Of a DNA stretch of 64,000 nt, positions 26,212-33,946 are shown one piece after another. This DNA is from an uncultured Treponema sp. GTDB taxonomy: Bacteria > Spirochaetota > Spirochaetia > Treponematales > Treponemataceae. The DNA is taken from contig CAMKEG010000001.1 of assembly GCA_946411505.1 (NCBI GenBank), positions 434,001-498,000 on the forward strand, read 5' to 3'. Both the position numbers and the translations under genes were made by a program. The notes beneath the pieces were generated by a model that made no database searches, was not told where the DNA came from, and saw only the letters and a list, made by a program, of their open reading frames with translations. Numbering within the stretch: position 1 is the stretch's first letter; every line of letters starts with the position of its first letter.

Positions 26212-27378
26212 ATGGTAATCGCGGAAATCGGGACATCGCATGAAGGTTCAATAGAAAAGGCAAAGCACTTGATTGACGCGGCAAAGGAAGCCGAGGCCGA
26301 CGCGGTTAAATTCCAGTGGGTCATCGCCGACGAAATCCTTCACCCAAAGACAGGCTTTGTGGACTTGCCCACGGGCCGCATTCCCTTGTACGAGCGCTTT
26401 AAGCAGCTGGAATGTCCGCCCGACTTTTACGCAAAATCTTTGGAATACGCGCGCTCGCTTGGCCTTAAATGGATTTGCTCGCCCTTTGGCTTAAAAAGCC
26501 TTGAGCTTCTTTTGGAGCTAAAGCCCGACGCGGTTAAAATCGCCTCGCCGGAACTGAACCATTTTCCGATGCTGCGCGCCTTGGCCGCCGCGCGAAAAAC
26601 GGTCGGCGCCCATCAAGCGGACGGAAAACTTAAATCGGACGAGGCGCGAAAAACGAATGAGGCGGCCTTCCCCGCCACCGCCGCAGTTCCCGTAATAGTT
26701 TCTAGCGGCGTTTCAAAGCAAAGCGACATAGAGGCCGCCCTTGCCATTTTGGGAAAAAGCGGCGTGAGTCTTCTTCACTGCGTCACAAGCTATCCCGCGC
26801 CCGAAGAAGAATACAACGTCCGACTTATCGCCGCGCTAAAAAAAGACTTTTGCGTTGAGACAGGACTAAGCGACCACAGCCTTGACCCGGTCTTGGTTCC
26901 ATGCCTTGCCGCCTCGCAGGGCGCGACGGTTTTTGAAAAGCACATAACGCTAAGCAAAAAGACAAGCGGCCTTGACGACCCTGTCGCGCTTGAGCCAGGG
27001 CAGTTTTTGCAAATGACCCGCGCCCTAAGGCAATGCCAGGCAGCGATGAATCGCTACGGAAGCGAGCGCGGCGAAAAGGAAATCATAGCGCAAATGTCCG
27101 AGCAATACGGAAGCGAGCGAGTCCAAAAAGTTTTGGGAAGCGGAATCAAGGCGCTGGCTCCGGCCGAAGAAAAAAATTACGGGCGCACCAACAGAAGCCT
27201 TCATTACATGAAAGCCTTTGAAGCCGGCCACGTTTTGGCCGCCGGGGACGTTGGCGTTTTGAGAACCGAAAAAGTTTTGACGCCAGGACTAAGCCCTGAG
27301 TTTTTTGAAAGCGTCATAGGAAAAAAACTTCGCCGCGCGGTCGATGACGGAGCGGGCGTGGCTTGGGAAGACATTTAG
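26212..27378 (+). CDS. NeuB-family sialic/legionaminic acid synthase
   Basis: The 388-residue protein begins MVIAEIGTSHEGSIEKAK and contains DAVKFQWV, GLSDHS and EKHITLSKKTSGLDDP, the PEP-condensing NeuB/SpsE core. A C-terminal SAF-type domain follows (RSLHYMKAFEAGHVLAAGDV). It would join PEP to an N-acetylated amino sugar to make a nonulosonic acid used on flagellin or surface glycans. A residue insertion near 140-155 is longer than usual. A TACAAT box (26200-26205) ends six bases before the ATG, so the mRNA is probably leaderless. It stands alone, not with other nonulosonate genes. Confidence 0.88.
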   Translation: MVIAEIGTSHEGSIEKAKHLIDAAKEAEADAVKFQWVIADEILHPKTGFVDLPTGRIPLYERFKQLECPPDFYAKSLEYARSLGLKWICSPFGLKSLELLLELKPDAVKIASPELNHFPMLRALAAARKTVGAHQADGKLKSDEARKTNEAAFPATAAVPVIVSSGVSKQSDIEAALAILGKSGVSLLHCVTSYPAPEEEYNVRLIAALKKDFCVETGLSDHSLDPVLVPCLAASQGATVFEKHITLSKKTSGLDDPVALEPGQFLQMTRALRQCQAAMNRYGSERGEKEIIAQMSEQYGSERVQKVLGSGIKALAPAEEKNYGRTNRSLHYMKAFEAGHVLAAGDVGVLRTEKVLTPGLSPEFFESVIGKKLRRAVDDGAGVAWEDI

Positions 27379-27441
27379 CGCTCGCGGCGCGCCTTTCAAA
27401 GCCTGTCGAGCCCGAGGACTTGTACAAAACGCTCGAAGAGC

Positions 27442-28776
27442 TTATTGCGGAATCATGATTCCGCCAGAGTAGTCAGGAATGCCGTCGCTGCCGGCCATGA
27501 TAAAGCCGCGAGTCGACAAGGCGACGTATGAGCCGTCGGCTTTTCTGGCGCGGTAAACAAAGGGAACCACGGCGGCGTCTCCGTTAAAGACCAAATCGAT
27601 GGCTTTTTTATAGACTTCCAAGTCGTCGGGGTGAATGTTGTCCCGCCAAATCTTGTCGGCGTGGTACATATATTCAGACTTCAGTCCAAAGTCGTCAATA
27701 ATAGAAAGGGCCCACCTTGAATAGTCGTAGCGCAAGTCGCAAAGGTAAATGTAGCCGCCGCCGGCGACCGTGAGCAAGGCGCCGAACAAGCTGTCAAGCA
27801 TGCGCTTTCGTTCTTCTGGAATTTCAACGTCGTCTCCATACTGGCTCTTAATCTTTTCCATGCCCTTGCGCGATTTAATAAGATTCTTGTTTTCGTACAT
27901 GTCGCGGTCGGCGCGCTCAAAAACATCCGAAAAAGAGTTGTCCTTATAGGGGTCGTAAACGGCCAAGCCCACGGCCAATACCGGGCCTGACTTGAAGCGG
28001 CCGTTTTTTTCGGACTTTTCCCTAAGTTCCTTTACAAACTGCTCGCGCCTGTCGTAGTCGTAGTCCGTCAAGATCGCGACAAACTCGTCGCCGCCTATTC
28101 TAAAGACAGGGCTGTGCTTAAAGACATCGCAAATCATCCCGCTGGCGCGCTGCAAGGCTTCGTCGCCAAAAGCGTGGCCGCGAGTGTCGTTGAGCATTTT
28201 TAGATCGTTCAAGTCGCACATCAAGACGGCAAAGTTAAAGTCATGCGAGCCCGACCTTATCTTTCCGTCAAGGACTTGGGAATGTTCGGTGAAGGCGTTC
28301 TTGTTCTTTATGCCGGTAAGCTCGTCGCGCCTTGCCATCCGTTCCGCCGACAAAAGGTTTTTGGCCTGCGCCTCCTTCTCGCGCACTTCGTCGTCAATGT
28401 TTTCCATGCCGCAAAGAATGTGCTTTTCGTCCTCGCACATGACCACGACAAAGCGCGTGTAAATCATTTTTCCGTCGCGGACAACGCGGCCGCTCACCGA
28501 ATAGGATTTTCCCTTTGCAAGGTTCTTCAAGACATTGGCCTTGTCGTGGATTTTGAGCATTTCCTCAAGGTCGTCAGGGTGAACGTAGTTGTAGGCGTTT
28601 TTTGTCGCCGTCACAAAAAAGTCTTTTCCCTCTTTGGGAATGTTGACGCTGGCAAGAACTTTGGGCTGTATGAATTCTATGTAATCGTTGGTCTCGATGT
28701 CGACATAGTAAAGACAGTCAAAATGCTTGGCCAAGGATGTCGCGATGTGGCTGAACACGGTTAAATCGACTTTCAT
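27442..28776 (-). CDS. PAS-GGDEF-PAS diguanylate cyclase-like protein
   Basis: An N-terminal PAS-like sensor (about 10-130) leads to a GGDEF domain (DELTGIKNKNAF and RIGGDEFVAI, about 150-300). A second PAS-like domain follows (IHPDDLEVYKKAID). The active-site GGDEF is intact, but the R-x-x-D inhibitory site before it is not. It should make cyclic di-GMP in response to signals sensed by the PAS parts; a PAS domain after GGDEF is uncommon. There are no membrane helices. A TATAAT box lies nine bases before the ATG on the minus strand. Confidence 0.88.
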   Translation of the reverse strand: MKVDLTVFSHIATSLAKHFDCLYYVDIETNDYIEFIQPKVLASVNIPKEGKDFFVTATKNAYNYVHPDDLEEMLKIHDKANVLKNLAKGKSYSVSGRVVRDGKMIYTRFVVVMCEDEKHILCGMENIDDEVREKEAQAKNLLSAERMARRDELTGIKNKNAFTEHSQVLDGKIRSGSHDFNFAVLMCDLNDLKMLNDTRGHAFGDEALQRASGMICDVFKHSPVFRIGGDEFVAILTDYDYDRREQFVKELREKSEKNGRFKSGPVLAVGLAVYDPYKDNSFSDVFERADRDMYENKNLIKSRKGMEKIKSQYGDDVEIPEERKRMLDSLFGALLTVAGGGYIYLCDLRYDYSRWALSIIDDFGLKSEYMYHADKIWRDNIHPDDLEVYKKAIDLVFNGDAAVVPFVYRARKADGSYVALSTRGFIMAGSDGIPDYSGGIMIPQ

Positions 28777-28910
28777 AATATTTCCATTATATCACGGAAT
28801 TTTAATTTGCGCCACAAAAATTTTCGCCGCGGCAGCTCCGCTTCGACTCCCTTGTTCCTAACCAAAAACATTTAAAAAAAGAAAAGAGTTTCCAAGACGG
28901 AAACTCTTTT

Positions 28911-28932
28911 TTAGAGCGGCAGAAGGGAGTCG
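28911..28932 (-). repeat. Older tRNA-Gly 3'-end fragment (att remnant)
   Basis: These 22 bases equal 58670-58691, covering the tRNA-Gly acceptor 3' half and discriminator. On the minus strand a terminator hairpin (about 28880-28910) follows, as after a real tRNA gene. Between this and the second copy at 29107 are 174 bases with palindromic GC-rich stretches and no gene. I read it as the scar of an earlier integration event. Confidence 0.7.
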
Positions 28933-29106
28933 CCTTCCAGTCGCCCTCGTCCTGAGGGCTCCTTACAGGCCGTCTGCGCTGCCTGCCGGCGGCCTCCTGC
29001 CGCCTTTTCGGCTGCCGCCGCGGCAGCTCCGCTTCGACTCCCTGTTCCTTCTACAAAAATGGCTTTAAAAACAAAAAAGGCTTCCTGTAAAGAAGCCTTT
29101 TAGGTT

Positions 29107-29126
29107 AGCGGCAGAAGGGAGTCGAA
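29107..29126 (-). repeat. Island left end: tRNA-Gly 3'-end duplication (attL)
   Basis: Twenty bases are identical to 58674-58693 and the match stops on both sides. On the minus strand a terminator hairpin (29070-29100, stem AAGGCTTC/GAAGCCTT) follows. This is the expected duplicated tRNA end left by a tyrosine integrase that inserted at tRNA-Gly. Confidence 0.85.
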
Positions 29127-29222
29127 ACTTAAATCCACCGCTATAAGAAACAGAATCCTGCAACAACAGACTACTATATATTAGAAAATAAATCAAGACT
29201 TTTTAAGTAATTTAGCGAAATA

Positions 29223-29243
29223 TTACTGTCACTTTTACTGTCA
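29223..29243 (+). repeat. Tandem ACTGTCA motif, copy 1 (left island end)
   Basis: Two ACTGTCA units lie about a dozen bases apart. The same pair occurs at 37949-37968, 38764-38784 and 58587-58605, always near an island or cassette end. These may be integrase arm-binding sites. Confidence 0.55.
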
Positions 29244-29392
29244 GGCCACCCTAAAAAAAGCCAAATTCCCGCGTTTCGTTCCTTTCCTTTTTTGCGACAT
29301 TCGCCCCCGTCTTTTGGCGAGAGCTTTTTTGGGACACACTAAGAAAAATGAAAAAAACAAGCTTATAAGGACGGGCATGAATATATTTGAAC

Positions 29393-29460
29393 GACTTTAC
29401 CACAGGTGGAAAACCGCTAACGCACTTAACGGCGAGCGGTTTCCAACCTGTGGAAAAGTC
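29393..29460. repeat. Long inverted repeat without gene
   Basis: GACTTT-CCACAGGT-GGAAA-ACCGCT on the left pairs with its complement on the right across a short loop. No T-run follows. The stretch 29127-29597 otherwise holds no convincing gene; it contains the ACTGTCA repeats and two copies of a pyrimidine tract (29271-29288 and 29543-29558) that recur at 37994-38010 and, inverted, at 57401-57415. Confidence 0.5.
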
Positions 29461-29597
29461 TTACAAGTGGCAATTAAAACTTACCAACAATTATTCGAAA
29501 CTTTATGGTCACTTCCTCCCTTAAAAAAATGCCCATTTCACACGTTTCCTTCCTTTCCTTCATTGGCACGTTAACGTATCCTTATGAAAGTTCCATT

Positions 29598-29643
29598 CAT
29601 TAAAGCACAACTTTAATGACAAAAACCGTTTTTGCATTATAAT
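29598..29643 (+). promoter_or_regulatory. Operator A1 with promoter
   Basis: The palindrome CATTAAAG-N5-CTTTAATG (29598-29618) overlaps the -35 box ATGACA (29616-29621). TATAAT follows at 29638-29643 after 16 bases. It should drive the R1a RNA. Confidence 0.7.
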
Positions 29644-29649
29644 AAAATT

Positions 29650-29824
29650 GTTGGGCGAGAGATTGCACTTGTTGTATCCTGTCCAATACAAAGCGCGGTC
29701 TTGTTTTCCGCGCTTTGTTGGAAGCAATGGCGGCACCCGCCTGTCCGCGGAAACGAGAGCGCTCAGGCTTGTAGCCGTAACGGCGTTAACCGTCGTTACG
29801 GTTTCCGCCGCTTCCGTTTTTTTT
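29650..29824 (+). ncRNA. Candidate structured RNA R1a
   Basis: The predicted transcript has an 11-base perfect hairpin (29688-29698 with 29708-29718) and then the R1 fold: a closing stem GGAAGC/GCTTCC (29720-29725, 29810-29815) around one arm GCCTG/CAGGC and another arm GCCGTAACG/CGTTACGG. Eight T follow, as in a terminator. No ORF with a ribosome site fits. Five more R1 copies are at 29991, 35856 (cut), 37739, 44890 (minus) and 45698. Confidence 0.65.
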
Positions 29825-29838
29825 GGAAGATGATACAA

Positions 29839-29905
29839 CAAAAAAGCCTTGAATGGACAATCGGAAAAGGGTTACCATTACCCCCATGGTTGACCACTCA
29901 AGGCT
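29839..29905 (-). ncRNA. Candidate small hairpin RNA R4a
   Basis: On the minus strand AGCCTTGA pairs with TCAAGGCT, and an inner GGGTAATGGTAACCC is itself partly palindromic. Six T follow the stem. The promoter lies at 29911-29939. Two relatives are at 30112 and 37516. It is transcribed away from R1b. Confidence 0.6.
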
Positions 29906-29910
29906 CTTAA

Positions 29911-29984
29911 AGTGTAAGCCAAAAAGAAGAAGTTGTCAATAAAGTAATACTTTAATGACAAAAAACGCATCCATGCGCTATAGT
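29911..29984. promoter_or_regulatory. Operator A2 with divergent promoters
   Basis: The centre is ATAAAG-N5-CTTTAAT (29939-29956). To the left on minus, TTGACA (29934-29939) and TACACT (29911-29916) are 17 apart and drive R4a. To the right on plus, ATGACA (29955-29960) and TATAGT (29979-29984) are 18 apart and drive R1b. Confidence 0.7.
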
Positions 29985-29990
29985 TTTTTT

Positions 29991-30098
29991 TTGGAAGCGT
30001 AAGCAGCACCCACCTGAGCGTATATCTCGTGAAACTCAGGTTTGTAGCCATATCTGGCGTTCACCGCATTTATGGTTTCTGCCGCTTCCGTTTTTTTT
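29991..30098 (+). ncRNA. Candidate structured RNA R1b
   Basis: It shares the R1 closing stem GGAAGC/GCTTCC (29993-29998, 30084-30089), a left arm ACCTGAG/CTCAGGT and a right arm GCCATA/TATGG. It ends with eight T. The arms differ in sequence from R1a but keep pairing, which supports a real RNA structure. R1e at 45698 shares this version's arms. Confidence 0.65.
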
Positions 30099-30111
30099 AG
30101 AAGTTGACACA

Positions 30112-30179
30112 ACAAAAGAGCCTTGAATGGACAAATGAAAGAGGGTTATTATTACCCACCCAGATGTCTATTCAAGGCT
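30112..30179 (-). ncRNA. Candidate small hairpin RNA R4b
   Basis: The stem GAGCCTTGAATAGAC pairs with the complementary run near 30120. The inner GGGTAATAATAACCC corresponds to that of R4a with compensating changes. Its promoter is TTGACA (30208-30213) and TACACT (30185-30190), 17 apart, with an A-type palindrome (30211-30231) just upstream. Confidence 0.55.
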
Positions 30180-30184
30180 CTTTA

Positions 30185-30231
30185 AGTGTAAGCCAAGAAG
30201 AAGAAGTTGTCAATAAAGTAATACTTTAATG
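30185..30231 (-). promoter_or_regulatory. Operator A3 with minus promoter
   Basis: This is the R4b promoter and its palindrome. Unlike A1 and A2, no plus-strand -35 box follows the palindrome, so it appears one-sided. Confidence 0.55.
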
Positions 30232-30250
30232 CGCGGAACGCGGACTAGCG

Positions 30251-30484
30251 CTACTCTTCATAAACAATAAGCTCATCCATGGAAACACCGTAAATCTTTG
30301 CCAAGAAGACAAGGTTTTCGATTCTGGGAAGAGTCTTTTTCTCAGGATTTTCCCAATCGTATACGGCCTGCGGATATTCAAATTTGAAGAACTTTTGAAC
30401 GTCTGATATTTTTAGCCCGCGGTTTTCGCGAATTTCTTTGAGTCTCTTTGACGTCGCGGGAATGTCAATTACCGGCCTTTCCAT
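30251..30484 (-). CDS. Small HTH (XRE-like) regulator
   Basis: I take the ATG at 30484 (MERPVIDIPATSKRLKEIRE), with AGGAGA twelve bases upstream. The 77 residues are one helix-turn-helix domain (LKEIRENRGLKISDVQKFF, then YPQAVYDWENPEKKTLPRI). It is divergent from the next HTH gene, with A-type operators in both promoters. I infer that it binds the A sites and represses itself and the RNA genes. Confidence 0.8.
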   Translation of the reverse strand: MERPVIDIPATSKRLKEIRENRGLKISDVQKFFKFEYPQAVYDWENPEKKTLPRIENLVFLAKIYGVSMDELIVYEE

Positions 30485-30512
30485 AAACCACGCATGTCTC
30501 CTATCTGAACGT

Positions 30513-30611
30513 AGGATAACGCAGAAACGGTGAATTGTCATTAAAGATGTTCTTTAACACAAACACTTTAAATTTTAAGTTTAATGACAAATTAAAGCAA
30601 TGCTTTATAAT
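30513..30611. promoter_or_regulatory. Divergent control region of two HTH genes, operators A4 and A5
   Basis: Minus: ATGACA (30536-30541) and TATCCT (30513-30518), 17 apart, with TTAAAG-N5-CTTTAA at 30541-30557. Plus: ATGACA (30584-30589) and TATAAT (30606-30611), 16 apart, with TTAAAG-N5-CTTTA at 30592-30607, inside the spacer. The operators are placed differently at the two promoters, as in a CI/Cro-type switch. Confidence 0.7.
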
Positions 30612-30667
30612 CTGTAGACAGTGAATGCAATTGCAAAAGCAACGATAAGCTTAAACAGGAGTTTTCC

Positions 30668-30934
30668 ATGATTAAATCATCTTATATAAAGGCCGTTCCA
30701 GACATGAAGGGAACAGGACAAAAGATCAAGACGGTTATGGAACAAAAAGGAATTACGCCAAGACAAGTTCAAGCCAGGCTTGGCTTTCCTTACGTTCAAA
30801 CCATTTACAATTGGTTCGCTGGAAAAAACATGCCTTCTTTGGACAACCTTTTGGCACTGGAGTCAATTCTTGGCGTAAAATTGGACGATCTTGTTGCCAA
30901 GGGAACCGTTCCATTTGAATATGAAGAGGAATGA
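30668..30934 (+). CDS. Small HTH (XRE-like) regulator
   Basis: AGGAG lies before the ATG. The 88 residues contain one HTH (KIKTVMEQKGITPRQVQARLGFPYVQTIYNW). It is clearly related to the protein at 40372, with the shared stretch LGFPYVQT-(I/M)-YNWF and an acidic YEEE-type tail. Its tail differs from the 30251 protein. It may compete for the same operators. Confidence 0.82.
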   Translation: MIKSSYIKAVPDMKGTGQKIKTVMEQKGITPRQVQARLGFPYVQTIYNWFAGKNMPSLDNLLALESILGVKLDDLVAKGTVPFEYEEE

Positions 30935-30955
30935 AACGCGGATTAAGGCGAGGTT

Positions 30956-31765
30956 TTAGCGCTCCAACTGCGCTTCCTCGTCTTCCTCGTATTCGCCTTG
31001 GTAATGCATTATAAAAACAATTGGGTCAAAAAGCGATTCGCGTGTTTCTTCCCTGTAGTCAATTTCAACAAGGCTTTCAAAGGGAGAGTTCAATATCCAG
31101 GACAATTTGTAAATGTCTTTTACGGTCCAAGACTGTTTTTTTCTTTTTCTGTTTGTCAGGGACTGAGGAGTTATGTCCAGCAATGTTTGTATTTGCTTGT
31201 TTGAAAATTTCTTCTTTTCCAAAAGCGAAAAGATTTTTTCAGACGTCTTTTCGTCGTTCACATAAGGAAAGCGGTAAATGATTTTACCGTCTTCAACGCG
31301 CTCGTTCAAGTCATATTCTGTTCCATAAAGATGGAAATCCTTAAAGAATGACGGATTCGGCTCCTTTTTCATAAAGGTTATTCCATAAACCCGATCACAA
31401 TCACTTTTTATGTCACTTTCCTTTTCTTTATAATTCGGAATCACATAATAATCATTGTTATAAACCCCAAGCAATCGGTTGTTTGAAATGCCGGCGCCCC
31501 AAAAGTCAATGTCACATTCCACCCATTTTGGCTTTGCGAACAAGAATGAATCAGGCGGAAGATTGAAAAACCTGCAAAGGGTCAAAAAACAGTCAAGCGA
31601 CGGTATGGCGCCATTTTTAAATTTATTAATTTTTTGCTCGTAATTAGTTTCCGCGCCGATGTCGCTCAAGTCCTTTGACTTTAATTCACAGATGCTCATT
31701 TGGTCCTTAAATTCTTCGGCCCACCGTTCTTTGTTAATTTCCGGCACAAGAAATTTTACGCTCAT
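30956..31765 (-). CDS. Putative two-HTH regulator, paralogue of 39464
   Basis: The 269-residue protein has an N-terminal helical domain with an HTH look (LKSKDLSDIGAETNYEQKIN) and a second HTH near the C-terminus (KFSNKQIQTLLDITPQSLTN). The two ends match the 39464 protein closely, while the middle is more diverged. It converges with the small HTH gene 30668. Family and ligand are unknown. TATCCT six bases before the ATG suggests a leaderless mRNA. Confidence 0.7.
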   Translation of the reverse strand: MSVKFLVPEINKERWAEEFKDQMSICELKSKDLSDIGAETNYEQKINKFKNGAIPSLDCFLTLCRFFNLPPDSFLFAKPKWVECDIDFWGAGISNNRLLGVYNNDYYVIPNYKEKESDIKSDCDRVYGITFMKKEPNPSFFKDFHLYGTEYDLNERVEDGKIIYRFPYVNDEKTSEKIFSLLEKKKFSNKQIQTLLDITPQSLTNRKRKKQSWTVKDIYKLSWILNSPFESLVEIDYREETRESLFDPIVFIMHYQGEYEEDEEAQLER

Positions 31766-31771
31766 ATAATT

Positions 31772-31800
31772 AGGATATTAGATTTTTAGTTCATTGGCAA
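31772..31800 (-). promoter_or_regulatory. Promoter of the two-HTH gene
   Basis: On the minus strand TTGCCA (31795-31800) and TATCCT (31772-31777) are spaced 17 bases apart; the ATG follows after six bases. The stretch 31801-31980 has no gene that I can support. Confidence 0.55.
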
Positions 31801-31984
31801 GTTGTTTGGGAGTACGCGCTCATAACGAGCCTCGCCCAAGGACAAAAGGCTGCGACTAAGCTCATAAAGCCCAGCCAAAAGGCCGACCAAAGCATGCAGC
31901 TCGGTTCGGAAAAGGCTGCCAGCGTTAAGCACGACTCGAAGGCTAAGAGGTCGTGACGCGGCTTTTGCAAGAAGGCTTTTAAAA

Positions 31985-32016
31985 CAAAAAGGCCGCGCCC
32001 AAACCGGGCGGCCTCT
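31985..32016. terminator. Bidirectional terminator
   Basis: AGGCC(G)CGCCC pairs with GGGCGGCCT and is flanked by A on the left and T on the right. It ends the gene at 32021 on minus. Confidence 0.7.
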
Positions 32017-32020
32017 CTTT

Positions 32021-32389
32021 TTAGCGGCTGTAGCTGAAATCGTCGGATTGTTTCTGACGCGAGCGTTTAGGTCGCATCATCATAGCATATTCATTAGCTG
32101 TTCCATACGGTTGACCTGTCATTTTCCAGCCTTGCTCTCCAAGTTGGTTAAGTTTTTCCAAATCCCTTACATCTGCTCTTGTGTATTCCCATTTGGTCAG
32201 CTCTTCCTCTTCCAACGACTTGCTCCTTGCGGAGGCGGTTTGCGCGGCCAGCCTCTCGTTCTCGGCCTTTATCTTTTCCGCCTCGGCGTTGATCCTCGCG
32301 GCCTCGGCTCGTATTCTCTCAATATCCTCGCCGCCGGGGCTCCGCCGGCCTGTTTCGAACATGTCAAGCTCGCTTGAATTTTCGCTCAC
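32021..32389 (-). CDS. DUF4177-like small protein
   Basis: GTG start at 32389 with AGGAGG six bases before it. A helical, charged first half (IRAEAARINAEAEKIKAENE) leads to a short domain like DUF4177 (KWEYTRADVRDLEKLNQLGE, then QGWKMTG). The function is unknown. It has its own consensus promoter. Confidence 0.7.
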   Translation of the reverse strand: MSENSSELDMFETGRRSPGGEDIERIRAEAARINAEAEKIKAENERLAAQTASARSKSLEEEELTKWEYTRADVRDLEKLNQLGEQGWKMTGQPYGTANEYAMMMRPKRSRQKQSDDFSYSR

Positions 32390-32413
32390 AATAATCCTCC
32401 TTTCTCTTGAAAA

Positions 32414-32442
32414 ATTCTAAGCCCTGCCGCCAGTTTTGTCAA
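32414..32442 (-). promoter_or_regulatory. Promoter of the DUF4177-like gene
   Basis: TTGACA (32437-32442) and TAGAAT (32414-32419) on the minus strand are spaced 17 bases apart. Confidence 0.7.
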
Positions 32443-32513
32443 GCGGGATTGGCGAAAGTTTTTTGGATTGTTTAATCCCGAACGGCCGGGACCTTTTTTC
32501 TCCCCAATGCCGT

Positions 32514-32885
32514 TCATTCGCTCAAGAAAAGCCCGTTGACGTGAAGAAACTTCGTCTCCCCGTCGCGGACCTCGATTTCGGCGAAGCCCGTGGTGGCGAC
32601 CGACGGGACGACTCCGAAGAGCGCCGTCACGGCGTAAATCTTGTACTTTCCGGCGTCCAAGTAAATGTTTCCGTAGTTGGACTCAAGCCCGTGCTTTTCG
32701 TTCCACACGCGCGAATATGACGCGGTCCCCGACTTCTTGGCGTACACGCTCTTCAAGTAAACGGCGCCGGACTCCGTGTCCACGACCAACAAGCCCTGGC
32801 CGTCCGGGATGCCCATAGAACAGGAGCACAAGGCCAGGGCGAAAGCGAAAATTGCAATAAGAGATAATTTGATACAGAACTTCAT
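32514..32885 (-). CDS. Small lipoprotein, paralogue of 43455
   Basis: I use the ATG at 32885, behind AAAGGAGG. A signal with lipobox ALALCSC makes it a lipoprotein. The mature part of about 105 residues has the same order of motifs as the 43455 protein: IPDGQGLLV, a VW segment, N-(I/V)-YLDAG-x-Y-(K/R)-(I/V)-YA and a final GL-L/G-LSE. The function is unknown. Its promoter carries a full A-type operator. Confidence 0.8.
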   Translation of the reverse strand: MKFCIKLSLIAIFAFALALCSCSMGIPDGQGLLVVDTESGAVYLKSVYAKKSGTASYSRVWNEKHGLESNYGNIYLDAGKYKIYAVTALFGVVPSVATTGFAEIEVRDGETKFLHVNGLFLSE

Positions 32886-32908
32886 TGCGGCCTCCTTTGT
32901 TTTTGACA

Positions 32909-32982
32909 ATTATAAATGCCTTTAAGCCGGCTGTCATTAAAGCAGAGCTTTAATGCGCTGATCCCGCTCTTTGCGCTATAAT
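32909..32982. promoter_or_regulatory. Operator A6 between lipoprotein and phosphoesterase genes
   Basis: CATTAAAG-N5-CTTTAATG lies at 32935-32955. On minus, ATGACA (32932-32937) and TATAAT (32909-32914) are 17 apart and serve the lipoprotein. On plus, TATAAT (32977-32982) ends six bases before the phosphoesterase ATG, but its -35 region (TGCGCT) is poor. Confidence 0.7.
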
Positions 32983-32988
32983 GGCCGC

Positions 32989-33942
32989 ATGAAAGTATTA
33001 GTTGTTCCAGACGTTCACGGCTCGCGCGAGTGGGAGGCGGCAAAAAGTTTTCCGCAAGACTCCTACGACCGCATTGTCTTTATAGGAGACTACTTTGACG
33101 TGCGAGGGGAAAACAAGTGGCCCGAGCAAGGCGAAAACTTTGAGGCGATTTGCGCCTTTGTCCGCCAAGACCCGGAGCGTAGAAAGGCGCTTTTGGGAAA
33201 CCACGACTGGAGCTACCTAAGCGCGACGGTTCATGGCTCTGGCTGTTCCGGCCACCAAAACGGAAGGGCGGGCATAATAAAAAGTCTTTTGCTTTCCGCT
33301 CGCGACATATTGGACTTGGCTTTTGAGGCGGACGGCGTGGTGTTCTCGCACGGCGGCTTTTCCAAAACTTGGGTCGCGACAATCCTAAGGCTTTTTAACA
33401 TGAACGCAAGCGAATGGTCGATTGACTTTTTGAACAAGACCTGGCGCTCGCTTTCGCTCCAAAAGGGAGACGCTGCGTTCAACTACGAGTTTGAGGAACT
33501 CTTGGACTGGCACGGCTATTTTAGCGGAAGCGGAAACGAGGCAACGCAAGGCCCTTTGTGGATTCGGCCGGAAGCGCTGTTGCGCGACGCGTATTACCAA
33601 ACGCAAGTGGTTGGCCACACAGAATATTGCCTTGGCGATTTTGTCGCGCTCACGGACAAAGACATGAAGACTGGCCGCGAAAATATCGTGGTAGCGACGG
33701 ACTCAAAGCGGCATCAAGTTTTTGGAATCATCGACACAAACAGTCTTGGCGTCCAGCCTATGACGCCGGTGGAATTCAACAGCTTCTACAAAAAGACGAT
33801 GAAGAAAATAAACGACATAAAGTCGCAAGTCGGCGGCGATCCAAATTGGAGCCAAGAAAGCGCGACGCAAAAACTGGCCGCCGCCTTTGGCCAACCGCTC
33901 GCCTCGCACTTTTACAAGGCGTTCTTTGAGAAAGAAGAATGA
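32989..33942 (+). CDS. Calcineurin-like metallophosphoesterase
   Basis: The ATG at 32989 follows TATAAT by six bases, suggesting a leaderless mRNA; an upstream TTG frame would overlap the promoter. The 317 residues show VVPDVHGS, GDYFD, GNHDWS, FSHGGF and VGHTEY, a complete metal site. The substrate is unknown; small-molecule or nucleotide phosphoesters are plausible. Confidence 0.85.
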   Translation: MKVLVVPDVHGSREWEAAKSFPQDSYDRIVFIGDYFDVRGENKWPEQGENFEAICAFVRQDPERRKALLGNHDWSYLSATVHGSGCSGHQNGRAGIIKSLLLSARDILDLAFEADGVVFSHGGFSKTWVATILRLFNMNASEWSIDFLNKTWRSLSLQKGDAAFNYEFEELLDWHGYFSGSGNEATQGPLWIRPEALLRDAYYQTQVVGHTEYCLGDFVALTDKDMKTGRENIVVATDSKRHQVFGIIDTNSLGVQPMTPVEFNSFYKKTMKKINDIKSQVGGDPNWSQESATQKLAAAFGQPLASHFYKAFFEKEE

Positions 33943-33946
33943 AGCC

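Noticed and set aside
28933..29106. A second tRNA gene between the two att scars
   Set aside because: Only 3'-end fragments are present; no matching 5' acceptor, D arm or anticodon arm is found.
29314..29574. Possible small gene on plus (86 codons)
   Set aside because: No ribosome site, crosses a long inverted repeat, and the composition is not coding-like.
29560..29841. Minus-strand frame across R1a
   Set aside because: It runs through the predicted RNA stems and an operator and has no ribosome site.
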